DNA from: Deltaproteobacteria bacterium
GTDB lineage: Bacteria; Myxococcota_A; Polyangia; Polyangiales; Ga0077539
Direction: 5' to 3'
DNA: 64,000 bases
Assembly: GCA_016218725.1 (NCBI GenBank)
Contig: JACRDB010000162.1
Span: 1-64,000, forward strand
Part shown: positions 1 through 8,933 of the stretch, one piece after another
Numbering within the stretch: position 1 is the first letter of the stretch
How the letters are laid out: the number at the start of each line of letters is the position of its first letter
The notes under the pieces: generated by a model
Database searches by the model: none
The model's input: the letters and a program-made list of their open reading frames with translations, nothing else
Told to the model about the DNA's origin: nothing
Made by a program: the position numbers and the translations under genes

Positions 1-17
1 CCACACGGAGCGAGTGA
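1..17 (+). CDS. 3' end of an upstream beta-helix lipoprotein paralogue (partial)
   Basis: Positions 3-17 read Thr-Arg-Ser-Glu-stop in the frame that matches the extreme C-terminus (PTRSE) of the three complete paralogues downstream. The 17 bases are identical to those ending the next gene at 2462. The window therefore opens inside a further copy of the tandem family; nothing more of it is visible. Confidence 0.75.
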
Positions 18-20
18 GGC

Positions 21-2462
21 GTGCCGAGGCTCCTCCCCATCATCGTCCTGCTGCTCGTGGCGCTGCAGTTGGTTGGGTGCGGCGAGGACCCCGCACCCCC
101 CCGCCAGGTGGCGCGGTGGGAGTGTCCCGCGACGTGGGTGGCGTACGAGCGCGGCGGCTGCGGTCCCGCGGTGCTCCTCTGCGTCCCCGGCGGAGGCGCG
201 GCGCCTGGTGCGTGCGAGGGCGTGGACCTCTCGCGCCCGCTGATGATCGCGCTCCCCGATGGCGGTACGGTGCGGGGCTTCTACCGCCTCCCGGATGGCG
301 GTATCGGTGGAGGGTGGCCCGAGCCCGGCGACCCCGATGGGTCTCCGGTGGTGGGCATCACCGAGTGCGCTGAGGGTTGGCAGCGCCTACCCGACGGCAC
401 CTGCGACCCGATGCTACGCACCGATTGCCCCGAGGGAAGCGGCGCGCTGCCTGGCGGCAGGTGCACGCCCACGGCCCTCTCCGACTGCCCCGCCGTGGAG
501 TACGAGGAGTTGGGCGCGGAGGCCCGGGGCGCGGCCGTTGTTCACGTTCGCGCGGGCGCCGACGCGACTGCCGCGGACGGCACCACAACCCATCCCTTCG
601 CCACGATCACCGCAGGCGTCGCGAGGGTGGGCTTACAGGGATGGGTGCTGGTGGCTCGGGGCGAATACCGCGAGCAGCTGTATGTTGGAGTCGGCACGAG
701 CATCCACGTGCTGGGCGCGTGCGCAGCGCGCGTGACGCTCCGAGGCGCAGGGCCGCCGACCCCTGCTGGCGCGACCGTCACCGTCGAGGGTGCCCGCGCT
801 GTGCTCGACCTTCGAGGCGTCACCGTCACGGGAACGGGCCCCGGGGCGCGGAGCTTCCGCCGCGGCACCCTCCGGGCGGCGGGCATCGTCCTGTCGGACA
901 ACACCGGGGTAGCCGTCGCTGCTGTGGGAGAGGGAGCCGTCGTCGAGGTGACCGCGAGCGTTGTACGAAGAACCCGAGGCTTCCCCGGTGGCACCGCCAG
1001 CGCCGGGTTGACCGCCCTGGGCGGTGCGGTGCTCCGCGCGTCTGACGTCGTGGTCGTGGACAACGCCGACCTCGGGGTCCATGTCCAGGACTCAGGAACC
1101 CTTGGGGAGCTCTCGTCCAGTGTGGTGCGAGCCACGCGTCCACGGGAGGAGGGCCGCCTCGGCCGAGGACTGATGGCGGTGCAAGGGGCGACGCTGCGCG
1201 CCACGGGAGTGCTCGTGGTCGACAACTCTGACTGGAGCGTGGGAGCCCTGGGCGCGGGCACGGTCCTCGAGCTCGTCAAGAGCGTTGTGCGTGGCACCCG
1301 CGCTCGGAGTGACGGCACCCTTGGCCGCGGCCTCATCGCGGAGCAGGGCGCGACCGTGCGCGCGACGGACCTGCTCGTCGCCGACAGCGCCGAGCTGGGT
1401 GTGAGCGCGTCCAATGCGAACACGCGCGTGGAGCTCGTTTCGAGCGTCGTCCGTGGCGGACTCCCGCGGAGCGACGGCACGCTGGGCCGCGGCCTCCAGG
1501 CACAGGGGGGCGCGACGCTGCGCGCCACGGGAGTGCTCGTGGCCGATCACGCCTTCGTCGGCGTGGGGGCCGACGGCCCAGGCACCGTCGTCGAGCTAGA
1601 CCGCAGCGTCGTTCGAAACACGCGCCCGCGTCGCGATGCCATGGGCGGCAACGGCCTCCTGGCGGGGGGGGGAGCGACGCTGCGCGCGACGGGGGTGCTC
1701 GTCGCCAACAGCACGGAGGTCGGCGTGGACGCCTTCGGTTCCGACACCGTCATGGAACTCGCCGCCAGCGTCGTGCGCAACACCCAGGTCAATGGGGCGG
1801 GCACCTTCGGCCGCGCCCTCGGGGTGCAAGGCGGCGCGACGCTACGGGCGACCGGCGTGCTCCTTGCCGACAACAGCGAGAGTGCTGTCTTCGCGGCCGA
1901 GGTCGGCACCGAAGCCAGACTCTCCGACACGATCATCCTCGGTGTGAGGCCCAACGGACGCGGGCTCGGCATGGGCTTGCTTGCCATGCAGGGGGCGAGG
2001 TTGGAGGGCGTGAGGGTCGCCGTCCAGGCGGTCCACGGTACCGGCGTGGCAGCGTTGCCATACCGCGGCGAGGCGGTGCCCACGGTCGCCCTGCGGGACC
2101 TCCTGGTGCGCGACGTCCGATCAAGCACGGTCCGCACCAGCGCGGACGGTCCCACGGTCCGGCCCGTCGGGCGCATGGTCGCCTACGGCCTCCATGTGGG
2201 GCCCGGCTGCTCCCTCGACGCCACCCACGCAGTGCTCGACCACGGAGGCTTCGGGTTCTTCAGCGCCAACGGGACGATCACCCTGCGTCAGGGGATTGTC
2301 TCCCGTCAGATTGAGGGCCTGGGCGCCGTCGATCTGGCGACACCAGACGGCGCCACCACCCTGGAGGGGGTGTCGTTCCTAGACAACGCCACAGACCGGA
2401 TCGCCCGCCGTGACGACCTGCCGACCGCGAGCGAGCTTCCACCCCCCACACGGAGCGAGTGA
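21..2462 (+). CDS. Parallel beta-helix repeat lipoprotein, copy 1
   Basis: Predicted secreted lipoprotein of 813 aa. Residues 1-20 form a signal peptide ending in a lipobox (L-V-G-C, Cys20). A Cys-containing N-terminal domain follows (to about 170), then a pectin-lyase-like entry segment (ADGTTTHPFATI) and about seven 54-residue repeats typified by LRATGVLVADN. The end is a conserved cap of about 120 residues. Gly/Val/Thr-rich periodicity fits a right-handed parallel beta-helix with two coils per repeat; no catalytic motif is apparent. I chose the GTG at 21 because the position aligned with the ATG of copies 2 and 3 (base 27) reads AGG here. The gene follows the preceding paralogue by 3 bp. 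Function unknown; a surface or outer-membrane role is inferred. Confidence 0.85.
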   Translation: MPRLLPIIVLLLVALQLVGCGEDPAPPRQVARWECPATWVAYERGGCGPAVLLCVPGGGAAPGACEGVDLSRPLMIALPDGGTVRGFYRLPDGGIGGGWPEPGDPDGSPVVGITECAEGWQRLPDGTCDPMLRTDCPEGSGALPGGRCTPTALSDCPAVEYEELGAEARGAAVVHVRAGADATAADGTTTHPFATITAGVARVGLQGWVLVARGEYREQLYVGVGTSIHVLGACAARVTLRGAGPPTPAGATVTVEGARAVLDLRGVTVTGTGPGARSFRRGTLRAAGIVLSDNTGVAVAAVGEGAVVEVTASVVRRTRGFPGGTASAGLTALGGAVLRASDVVVVDNADLGVHVQDSGTLGELSSSVVRATRPREEGRLGRGLMAVQGATLRATGVLVVDNSDWSVGALGAGTVLELVKSVVRGTRARSDGTLGRGLIAEQGATVRATDLLVADSAELGVSASNANTRVELVSSVVRGGLPRSDGTLGRGLQAQGGATLRATGVLVADHAFVGVGADGPGTVVELDRSVVRNTRPRRDAMGGNGLLAGGGATLRATGVLVANSTEVGVDAFGSDTVMELAASVVRNTQVNGAGTFGRALGVQGGATLRATGVLLADNSESAVFAAEVGTEARLSDTIILGVRPNGRGLGMGLLAMQGARLEGVRVAVQAVHGTGVAALPYRGEAVPTVALRDLLVRDVRSSTVRTSADGPTVRPVGRMVAYGLHVGPGCSLDATHAVLDHGGFGFFSANGTITLRQGIVSRQIEGLGAVDLATPDGATTLEGVSFLDNATDRIARRDDLPTASELPPPTRSE

Positions 2463-2471
2463 GGCGCGCCG

Positions 2472-5400
2472 ATGCCCTACCCCACCCTCGTCGTGCTGCT
2501 CCTGGCGCTGCTTCTGGCAGGGTGCGGCGAGGACCCCGCACCCCCCCGCCCGGTGGCGCGCTGGCCGTGTCCGGCGACGTGGGTGGCGTACGAGCGCGGC
2601 GGCTGCGGCCCCGCGGTGCTCCTGTGCGTCCCCGGCGGAGGCGCGGCGCCCGGTGCGTGCGACGGCGTGGACCTCTCGCGCCCGCCGATGATTGCGCTCT
2701 CTGACGGGGGTACGGTGCGGGGCTTCTACCGCCTCCCGGATGGCGGTATCGGGGGAGGGTGGCCCGAGCTCGGAGACCCCGACGGACCTCCCGCGGAGGA
2801 CTGGGTACCCGACGCTGGAGGCGGTGTTCCAGCCGAGGACTGGACCCCGGACGCTGGCATCACCACTTGCGCCGAGGGTTGGAGGCGCCTGCCGGACGGT
2901 ACCTGCGACCCGATGCTGCGCACTGATTGCTCAGAGGGGAGCGCGGCGCTGCCTGGCGGAGGCTGCACTCCCACGGCCCTCTCCGATTGCCCCTCTAGCG
3001 AGTACCCGGACCCGGGCGCCGAGGCCGCAGGAGAGACCGTGGTGCATGTTCGTGAAGGCGCAGACGCGAGCGCCGCAGACGGCTCGGCGTCGCGTCCCTA
3101 CCGGACCATCGCCCAGGGGGTCGAGCGGGTGGGCCTCCGCGGTTGGATCCTGGTGGCCGCGGGTACCTACCCTGAACGCCTTCTCGTAGGAGGCGGGACC
3201 ACGGTTCATGTCCTGGGGGCCTGCGCCGCACGCGTTCTCCTCCGAGGCCCAGGGCCAGCGGGGAGCGCTGGCGCGACGGTGACCGTGACGGGCACTCGCG
3301 CGGTGCTCGACCTGCGTGGGGTCACCATCACCGGCCTCGGCCGCGGGCTCCAGGTCAGCGGGCGCGCCACTCTGCGAGCGAGAGGCCTTCGGGTCGTGGA
3401 GAACACCGAAGAGGGGCTCATCGTCGCCGGCGCCGAGAGCCGGGTCGAACTGGCGGGCTGTCTGATCAAGGGCACCCGGCCCCGCCTGGGTGGTGCCTTC
3501 GGCCGTGGGATCGAAGCTCAGTCGAGCGCGAGCTTGAGCGCAAGCGCAGTGGTCCTCGAGGACAACGTGGGCGCAGGCGTGCTGGCGGATGGAGCCGGGA
3601 CCCTCGTGGACCTCCACGGGAGCGTTGTCCGGCACACTGGACCCAGCCCGAGTGGCACGGCAAGTCAAGGGCTTCGGGCGCAGTCGGGCGCGACGCTGCG
3701 CGCGACGGGCGTGGTGGTCGCCGAGAACGCCGAGGCGGGCATCACGGTCGTCGGTGCGGGGAGCCTCCTCGAAGTAACCGGGGGTCTGGTGCGGAGCACT
3801 CGCCCCCGGCCTGATGGGACCTTCGGCGAGGGTCTCCTGGCTCTCACCGGTGCGACGCTCCGCGTTCGAACTGTCCTCGTCTCGGACAACGCCGAGGGCG
3901 GGCTTCGCGCGATTGGTCAGGGGACCCACGCAGAGCTCACCGCGTGTGTGGTGAGACGGACCCTCCCCGGCGCTGGCGGTACGGCGGGCCATGGGCTTGC
4001 GGCTCTAGAAGGTGCCTCGCTGCGCGCGACGGGTGTCGTCCTCGCGGAGAACACCGAGGCCGGAGTGCTGGCCAGCGGCGTGGGGACCCGGGCTGAGGTC
4101 CTCGCGACGGAGGTGCGGGGGGGGCGGGAGTCCCCCGGCAGTCGCGTTGGTAATGGACTGCTGGCGCAGGAGGGTGCCTCGATGCAGGCCGAGCGCGTGC
4201 TCGTCACTGGCAACATCGGGGTCGGGGTCAGCGCGAGCGGCGTCGGCTCGCTGGTAGCGATTACGGCGAGCGTTGTGGAGGAAACCCGTGGCCTCCCCGA
4301 CGGATCGCTCGGCCACGGCCTGGAGGCGAGCTTCGGCGGGACGCTGCGAGCGAGCGAAGTGATCGTCGCTGACAACCTCGATGTGGGAGTGCTCGTCGCG
4401 GGTCCGGGATCTTCGATCGTGATGGCATCCGGTCAGGTGCGGCGTACTCGCTCGGGGCCTGGCGGTGCAATAGGTGTGGGAATGGCGGCGTACCGGGGCG
4501 CGATGCTGCGCGCCGATGGGGTGCTCGTCGCGGACAACTTCCAGGCAGGGATCCTGGCCGACGATCCAGGGACCCGCGTGGAGGTACTGTCCAGCGTGGT
4601 CCGTGGTACGCGCCCCGGTCCGGTGGGCTTCGTGGGCTATGGCCTCCAGGCGCAGGAGGGAGCCTCGGTGCGCGCGTCGAGGGTCCTCCTCCTGGAGAAC
4701 ACCGACGTTGGCGTTCACGCCACCAATCTCGGTACCCTCGTGGACCTGAGCGACAGCGTCGTGCGGGGTACACGCCCCAGGAGCGATGGCACCTCCGGTC
4801 ACGGCCTCCGGGCGCAGGACGGCGCCGTGCTGAGCGCCGCGCGGATGCTCGTCGAGGACTGCGCGGAGGCGGGCGCCTACGCCGCCGGCGCTGGCGCGCT
4901 CCTGGAGCTGACCAGGAGCATCGTGCGAGGCACGCGCCCTCGGAGGGACAGCGCGGCGGGTTACGGCCTCGGGGCGCAGGAGGGCGCGACGCTGCGGGCA
5001 TCGGGGGTGCTCATCGCGAACACCGCCGACGCGGGGATTCTGGTGCTGGACCGTGGCTCCGTGGCGGACCTTACGGCGTGTGCCGTTCGGGGCACTCGCC
5101 CGCGCAGCGACGGGCTCTTTGGCCACGGTATCGGCGCCGTCCTCGGCTCGACCCTGAGCGCCACGGCGGTGCTCGTGTCCGACGTCGCCGAGGTCGGGCT
5201 CTTCGTGGCGTCTGGGAGGGCGCAGGTGACAGATTTTGTGGGGCTCAATATCGCGCCAAATGCGCGGGGCCTTGGGCTCGGTGTGTACGCCTGGCGAGGT
5301 GCGGGAGTGGACGGCACGCGGGTGGCGCTGCAGCACGTGGGCGGTGCTGGTGTCGCGGCGCTCCCTTTCCAGGGCGCTTCGGGGTCGGGCATCGTCGCCG

Positions 5401-5768
5401 GAGACCTCTATCTTCGAGAGGTGCGGTCGAGCACCGTTCGCTTCAGTGACAGCGATCGCACCGCGAGGCCCGAGGGACGTCCTGTAGCCTATGGCATGCA
5501 TGCAGGCCCCGGCTGTTCCATTGCTGTGACGCGAGGAGTGTTCGACCAGGGCGGCTTAGGGTTCTTCAACGCCGGCGGCACCATCACGCTGCGCCAGGGG
5601 GTGATCACACGGCAGTTCGAAGGCGCGGGCGCCGTGGACCTGGCGACGCCCGAGAGCAGGACGACCCTGGAGGGCGTGTCGTTCCTGGACAACGCCACGG
5701 ACACGGTGACGCGCCGCGACGACCTCCCGACCGCGAGCGAGCTCCCTCCCTCCACACGGTCGGAGTGA
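2472..5768 (+). CDS. Parallel beta-helix repeat lipoprotein, copy 2
   Basis: Longest member of the tandem family (1098 aa). The signal peptide ends at Cys18 (L-A-G-C). The N-terminal Cys module, entry segment (ADGSASRPYRTI) and terminal cap match the neighbours, but this copy has about twelve 54-residue repeats against seven in copy 1. Start ATG 9 bp after the previous stop. A roughly 92-bp stretch (about 2821-2912) is identical to 6127-6218 in copy 3 and absent from copy 1, and the last 150 bp are nearly identical to copy 3, while the central repeats differ. This pattern suggests gene conversion or recent duplication at the ends. Function unknown; an extracellular lipid-anchored beta-helix is inferred from sequence periodicity. 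Confidence 0.87.
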   Translation: MPYPTLVVLLLALLLAGCGEDPAPPRPVARWPCPATWVAYERGGCGPAVLLCVPGGGAAPGACDGVDLSRPPMIALSDGGTVRGFYRLPDGGIGGGWPELGDPDGPPAEDWVPDAGGGVPAEDWTPDAGITTCAEGWRRLPDGTCDPMLRTDCSEGSAALPGGGCTPTALSDCPSSEYPDPGAEAAGETVVHVREGADASAADGSASRPYRTIAQGVERVGLRGWILVAAGTYPERLLVGGGTTVHVLGACAARVLLRGPGPAGSAGATVTVTGTRAVLDLRGVTITGLGRGLQVSGRATLRARGLRVVENTEEGLIVAGAESRVELAGCLIKGTRPRLGGAFGRGIEAQSSASLSASAVVLEDNVGAGVLADGAGTLVDLHGSVVRHTGPSPSGTASQGLRAQSGATLRATGVVVAENAEAGITVVGAGSLLEVTGGLVRSTRPRPDGTFGEGLLALTGATLRVRTVLVSDNAEGGLRAIGQGTHAELTACVVRRTLPGAGGTAGHGLAALEGASLRATGVVLAENTEAGVLASGVGTRAEVLATEVRGGRESPGSRVGNGLLAQEGASMQAERVLVTGNIGVGVSASGVGSLVAITASVVEETRGLPDGSLGHGLEASFGGTLRASEVIVADNLDVGVLVAGPGSSIVMASGQVRRTRSGPGGAIGVGMAAYRGAMLRADGVLVADNFQAGILADDPGTRVEVLSSVVRGTRPGPVGFVGYGLQAQEGASVRASRVLLLENTDVGVHATNLGTLVDLSDSVVRGTRPRSDGTSGHGLRAQDGAVLSAARMLVEDCAEAGAYAAGAGALLELTRSIVRGTRPRRDSAAGYGLGAQEGATLRASGVLIANTADAGILVLDRGSVADLTACAVRGTRPRSDGLFGHGIGAVLGSTLSATAVLVSDVAEVGLFVASGRAQVTDFVGLNIAPNARGLGLGVYAWRGAGVDGTRVALQHVGGAGVAALPFQGASGSGIVAGDLYLREVRSSTVRFSDSDRTARPEGRPVAYGMHAGPGCSIAVTRGVFDQGGLGFFNAGGTITLRQGVITRQFEGAGAVDLATPESRTTLEGVSFLDNATDTVTRRDDLPTASELPPSTRSE

Positions 5769-5777
5769 GGTTCACCA

Positions 5778-8700
5778 ATGCCCCACTCCACCCTCGTCCT
5801 GCTGCTCCTGGTGCTGCTTCTGGCAGGGTGCGGCGAGGACCCCGCACCCCCCCGCCCGGTGGCGCGGTGGCCGTGTCCGGCGACCTGGGTGGCGTACGAG
5901 CGCGGCGGCTGCGGCCCCGCGGTGCTCCTCTGCGTCCCTGGTGGAGGCGCGGCGCCCGGTGCGTGCGACGGCGTGGACCTCTCGCGCCCGCCGATGATCA
6001 CGCTCCCCGATGGGGGCACTGTGCGGGGCTTCTACCGCCTCCCGGATGGCGGCATTGGTGGCGGGTGGCCCGAGCCCGGGGACCCCGACGGCCCTCCCGC
6101 GGAGGCTTGGGTCCCCAATGCTGGGAGCGGTGTTCCAGCCGAGGACTGGACCCCGGACGCTGGCATCACCACTTGCGCCGAGGGTTGGAGGCGCCTGCCG
6201 GACGGTACCTGCGACCCGGTCCTGCGCGCCGACTGCCCCGAAGGAGCCGGCGCCCTCCCGGGTGGAAGGTGCACCCCTACGGCCCTCTCCGACTGCCCCT
6301 CGAGGGAATACCCGGACCCGGGCCCCGAGGCGCTGGGCGCGACGGTCGTCCATGTCCGTATGGGCGCCGCTCCGGCCGTTGCGGACGGCTCCGCGACGCA
6401 CCCGTACCCGACCCTGGCCGCGGGCGTGGAGCGTGTGGGCCTCCAAGGTTGGGTGCTGGTGGCCGCTGGGGAGTATCGGGAGCGCCTGATCGTCGACGGC
6501 GGGGCCACCCTCCACGTCCTTGGGGTGTGTGCCGCGCGCGTGATCCTCCGAGGTCCGGGGCCTGCGGACAGCGCGACGGTGACCGTCGCGGGAACGCGCG
6601 CGGTGCTCGACCTGCGCGGGGTCACCATCACCGGTCTGGGACGCGGCGTGCAGGTCAGCAGCCGCGGCGCACTCCACGCGACACGCCTGCGCATCGTCGA
6701 GAACACCGAGGAGGGGCTCCTCCTCGGCAACACCGGGACGCTGGTGACGCTCACCGAGAGCGTCCTCCGGAGCACCCGCCCCCGCGTCGCGGGCTCCGTG
6801 GGCCACGGCATCGAGGCGCAGCAGGGCGCGGTCCTGCGCGCGAGCGCCGTGGCTCTGGAAGACCATATGGACGTGGGCGTCCTGGCCACCGGCGCCGAGA
6901 CGGTGGTGGAGCTGACCGGAGGCGTCGTGCGGAGCACTCGCCCCCGGCCCGATGGCAGGGCCGGGCATGGCCTGCGGGCGCAGCAGGGCGCCACGTTGCG
7001 CGCCCAGGGCGTGTTGGTCATCCACAACGCCGAGGTGGGCGTCCTGGCCCTCGGCGTCGGCACCCTCCTGGAAGTCACCACGGGCTCCGTGCGGGACACC
7101 CGCCCCCGCCCGGGTGGCACCTTCGGGCTGGGACTGGCCGCTCAGGACGGCGCGACGCTACGGATCGCAGATACCCTGGTCGAGAACAACGTCGAGTCCG
7201 GTCTCCGCGCAAGCGGCTCGGGGTCCGGGATCGAGTGCCGGGCCAGCGTCGTGCGCGGGACTCGCCCCAACGCCGAGGGCACTGGGGGCCATGGTCTCGG
7301 CGTCTTTGAGGGCGCGTCTCTTCGCGTAACCGATGCCCTGGTTACCGGCAACTCCGAGCGGGGAATCGGCGCCAGCGGCGAGGGGACCACCGTAGAGCTC
7401 ACCGGGAGCGTCGTGCGCGACACCCGCCCGCGCTCCGACGGCAGCCTGGGCGTGGGCGTGAGCGCGTCCCTGGGCGCTGTGGTACGCGTGACCGGAGCGT
7501 TGCTCTCGGACAACACCTCGTTGGGAATCTCTGCTTGGAATCCTGGCACCGCGGTGGAGGTGGCCGAGAGCATCATTCGCCGCACCAACCCACGCCCGGA
7601 CGGCGACCTCGGCATCGGGCTGGCTGCGCAGGAGGGCGCCACGCTCCGCGCCGTGGGGGTGCTCGTGACGGACAACGCCGAGGCCGGGGCCATCGCCCTC
7701 GGCAGGGGAACGCGGCTCGAAGTGATCGGTGGTGTCCTGCGGACCACCCGCAGGGAGGGCGCGAGGGTCGGCTTCGGCCTCCTGGCGGAGGACGGCGCAT
7801 CGCTTCATGCGGAGGCCGTCCTCGTGACCGACAGCGCAGACGTGGGCGTCCGAGCCTCTGGCAAGGGCACTCGGCTTGAACTGAGCGCGAGCGTAGTTCG
7901 TGGTGCGCTCGACCGCAATGACGGGAGCGCCAGCATCGGGGTCCGGGCAGTAGACGGCGCCACGCTGCGGGCGACGCGGATACGGATCTCCGACTGCACC
8001 GAGGCGAGCGTCGTGGCCACGGGCACCGGGACCCTGCTGGAGCTGGACAGGAGCGTGGTGCGAGGCTCGCGCCCTCGGCTCGGGAGCCAGGGCACCCAGG
8101 GCCTCGTTGCGTTGGACGGCGCCACGCTCCGGGCTACGCGGGTCCTCGCTGCTGACATCATCGACACAGGGATCGCGGCCTTCGAACCAGGGACCCTGCT
8201 GGAGCTCACGGCGTGCGCGGTCTTCGGTACCCGCCCGCGCCTCGACGGCTTCGGCGGCCGGGCGCTCGCGGCGCTCTCAGGCTCCACCTTGGTCGCGACG
8301 GAGGTGCTCATCGCGGGCGCTGTGGAGGCCGGGCTGGTGGTCTCTGGCGGGGAGGCTCGCCTTGAGGACCTTATCGCCATTGACATTGCCCCGAGCACTC
8401 GGGGTTTTGGCCTTGGCCTGTACGCCTCCCGGGGCGCTCGCGTGAGCGGAGCCCGCGTCGCGTTCCGGGCCGTCGCTGGCGCGGGCGTATCGGCGCCCGG
8501 CATCCCGGGCACCGCCGGGACCGGTGTCACAATCCAGAACCTCTTCGTGCGCGAAGTGTGTTCAAGCACCATCGGCGTCAGCGAGAGCGACGCCAGGCGT
8601 CCGGTCGGCAGGTCCGTCGCCTACGGCTTGCACGCGGGTCACGGGTGTACCATCGACGTGACGCGAGCGGTGCTCGACCAGGGCGGCTTCGGGTTCTTCA

Positions 8701-8900
8701 ACGCGAGCGGCACCATCACGCTGCGCCAGGGGGTGATCACACGGCAGCTCGAAAGCTCGGGCGCCGTGGACCTGGCGACGCCCGAGAGCAGGACGACCCT
8801 GGAGGGCGTGTCGTTCCTGGACAACGCCACGGACACGGTGACGCGCCGCGACGACCTCCCGACCGCGAGCGAACTCCCTCCCCCCACACGGTCGGAGTGA
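5778..8900 (+). CDS. Parallel beta-helix repeat lipoprotein, copy 3
   Basis: 1040-aa paralogue of the two preceding genes, with a lipobox Cys at residue 18, the same N-terminal Cys module, about eleven 54-residue repeats, and the same cap ending in PTRSE. It differs from copy 2 in length by 58 residues, about one repeat, consistent with repeat gain or loss. The 15 bases linking copies 2 and 3 (stop, spacer, start) recur after this gene's stop, but with AAG in place of ATG (8901-8915). The array thus ends in a broken junction with no further copy. Function unknown; probably co-transcribed with copies 1 and 2 given 3-9 bp spacers. Confidence 0.87.
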   Translation: MPHSTLVLLLLVLLLAGCGEDPAPPRPVARWPCPATWVAYERGGCGPAVLLCVPGGGAAPGACDGVDLSRPPMITLPDGGTVRGFYRLPDGGIGGGWPEPGDPDGPPAEAWVPNAGSGVPAEDWTPDAGITTCAEGWRRLPDGTCDPVLRADCPEGAGALPGGRCTPTALSDCPSREYPDPGPEALGATVVHVRMGAAPAVADGSATHPYPTLAAGVERVGLQGWVLVAAGEYRERLIVDGGATLHVLGVCAARVILRGPGPADSATVTVAGTRAVLDLRGVTITGLGRGVQVSSRGALHATRLRIVENTEEGLLLGNTGTLVTLTESVLRSTRPRVAGSVGHGIEAQQGAVLRASAVALEDHMDVGVLATGAETVVELTGGVVRSTRPRPDGRAGHGLRAQQGATLRAQGVLVIHNAEVGVLALGVGTLLEVTTGSVRDTRPRPGGTFGLGLAAQDGATLRIADTLVENNVESGLRASGSGSGIECRASVVRGTRPNAEGTGGHGLGVFEGASLRVTDALVTGNSERGIGASGEGTTVELTGSVVRDTRPRSDGSLGVGVSASLGAVVRVTGALLSDNTSLGISAWNPGTAVEVAESIIRRTNPRPDGDLGIGLAAQEGATLRAVGVLVTDNAEAGAIALGRGTRLEVIGGVLRTTRREGARVGFGLLAEDGASLHAEAVLVTDSADVGVRASGKGTRLELSASVVRGALDRNDGSASIGVRAVDGATLRATRIRISDCTEASVVATGTGTLLELDRSVVRGSRPRLGSQGTQGLVALDGATLRATRVLAADIIDTGIAAFEPGTLLELTACAVFGTRPRLDGFGGRALAALSGSTLVATEVLIAGAVEAGLVVSGGEARLEDLIAIDIAPSTRGFGLGLYASRGARVSGARVAFRAVAGAGVSAPGIPGTAGTGVTIQNLFVREVCSSTIGVSESDARRPVGRSVAYGLHAGHGCTIDVTRAVLDQGGFGFFNASGTITLRQGVITRQLESSGAVDLATPESRTTLEGVSFLDNATDTVTRRDDLPTASELPPPTRSE

Positions 8901-8933
8901 GGTTCACCAAGGCCCCACCCATGCAGGACCTCC

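Larger units (their letters stand above)
1..8925 (+). repeat. Tandem array of paralogous beta-helix lipoprotein genes
   Basis: Head-to-tail array of one partial and three complete paralogues. It has two levels of repetition: whole genes of 2.4-3.3 kb, and inside each a 162-bp (54-aa) unit. Gene ends are highly conserved at DNA level; central units are divergent and differ in number. The array stops abruptly at about 8925, where similarity to the inter-gene junction fades. Confidence 0.85.
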
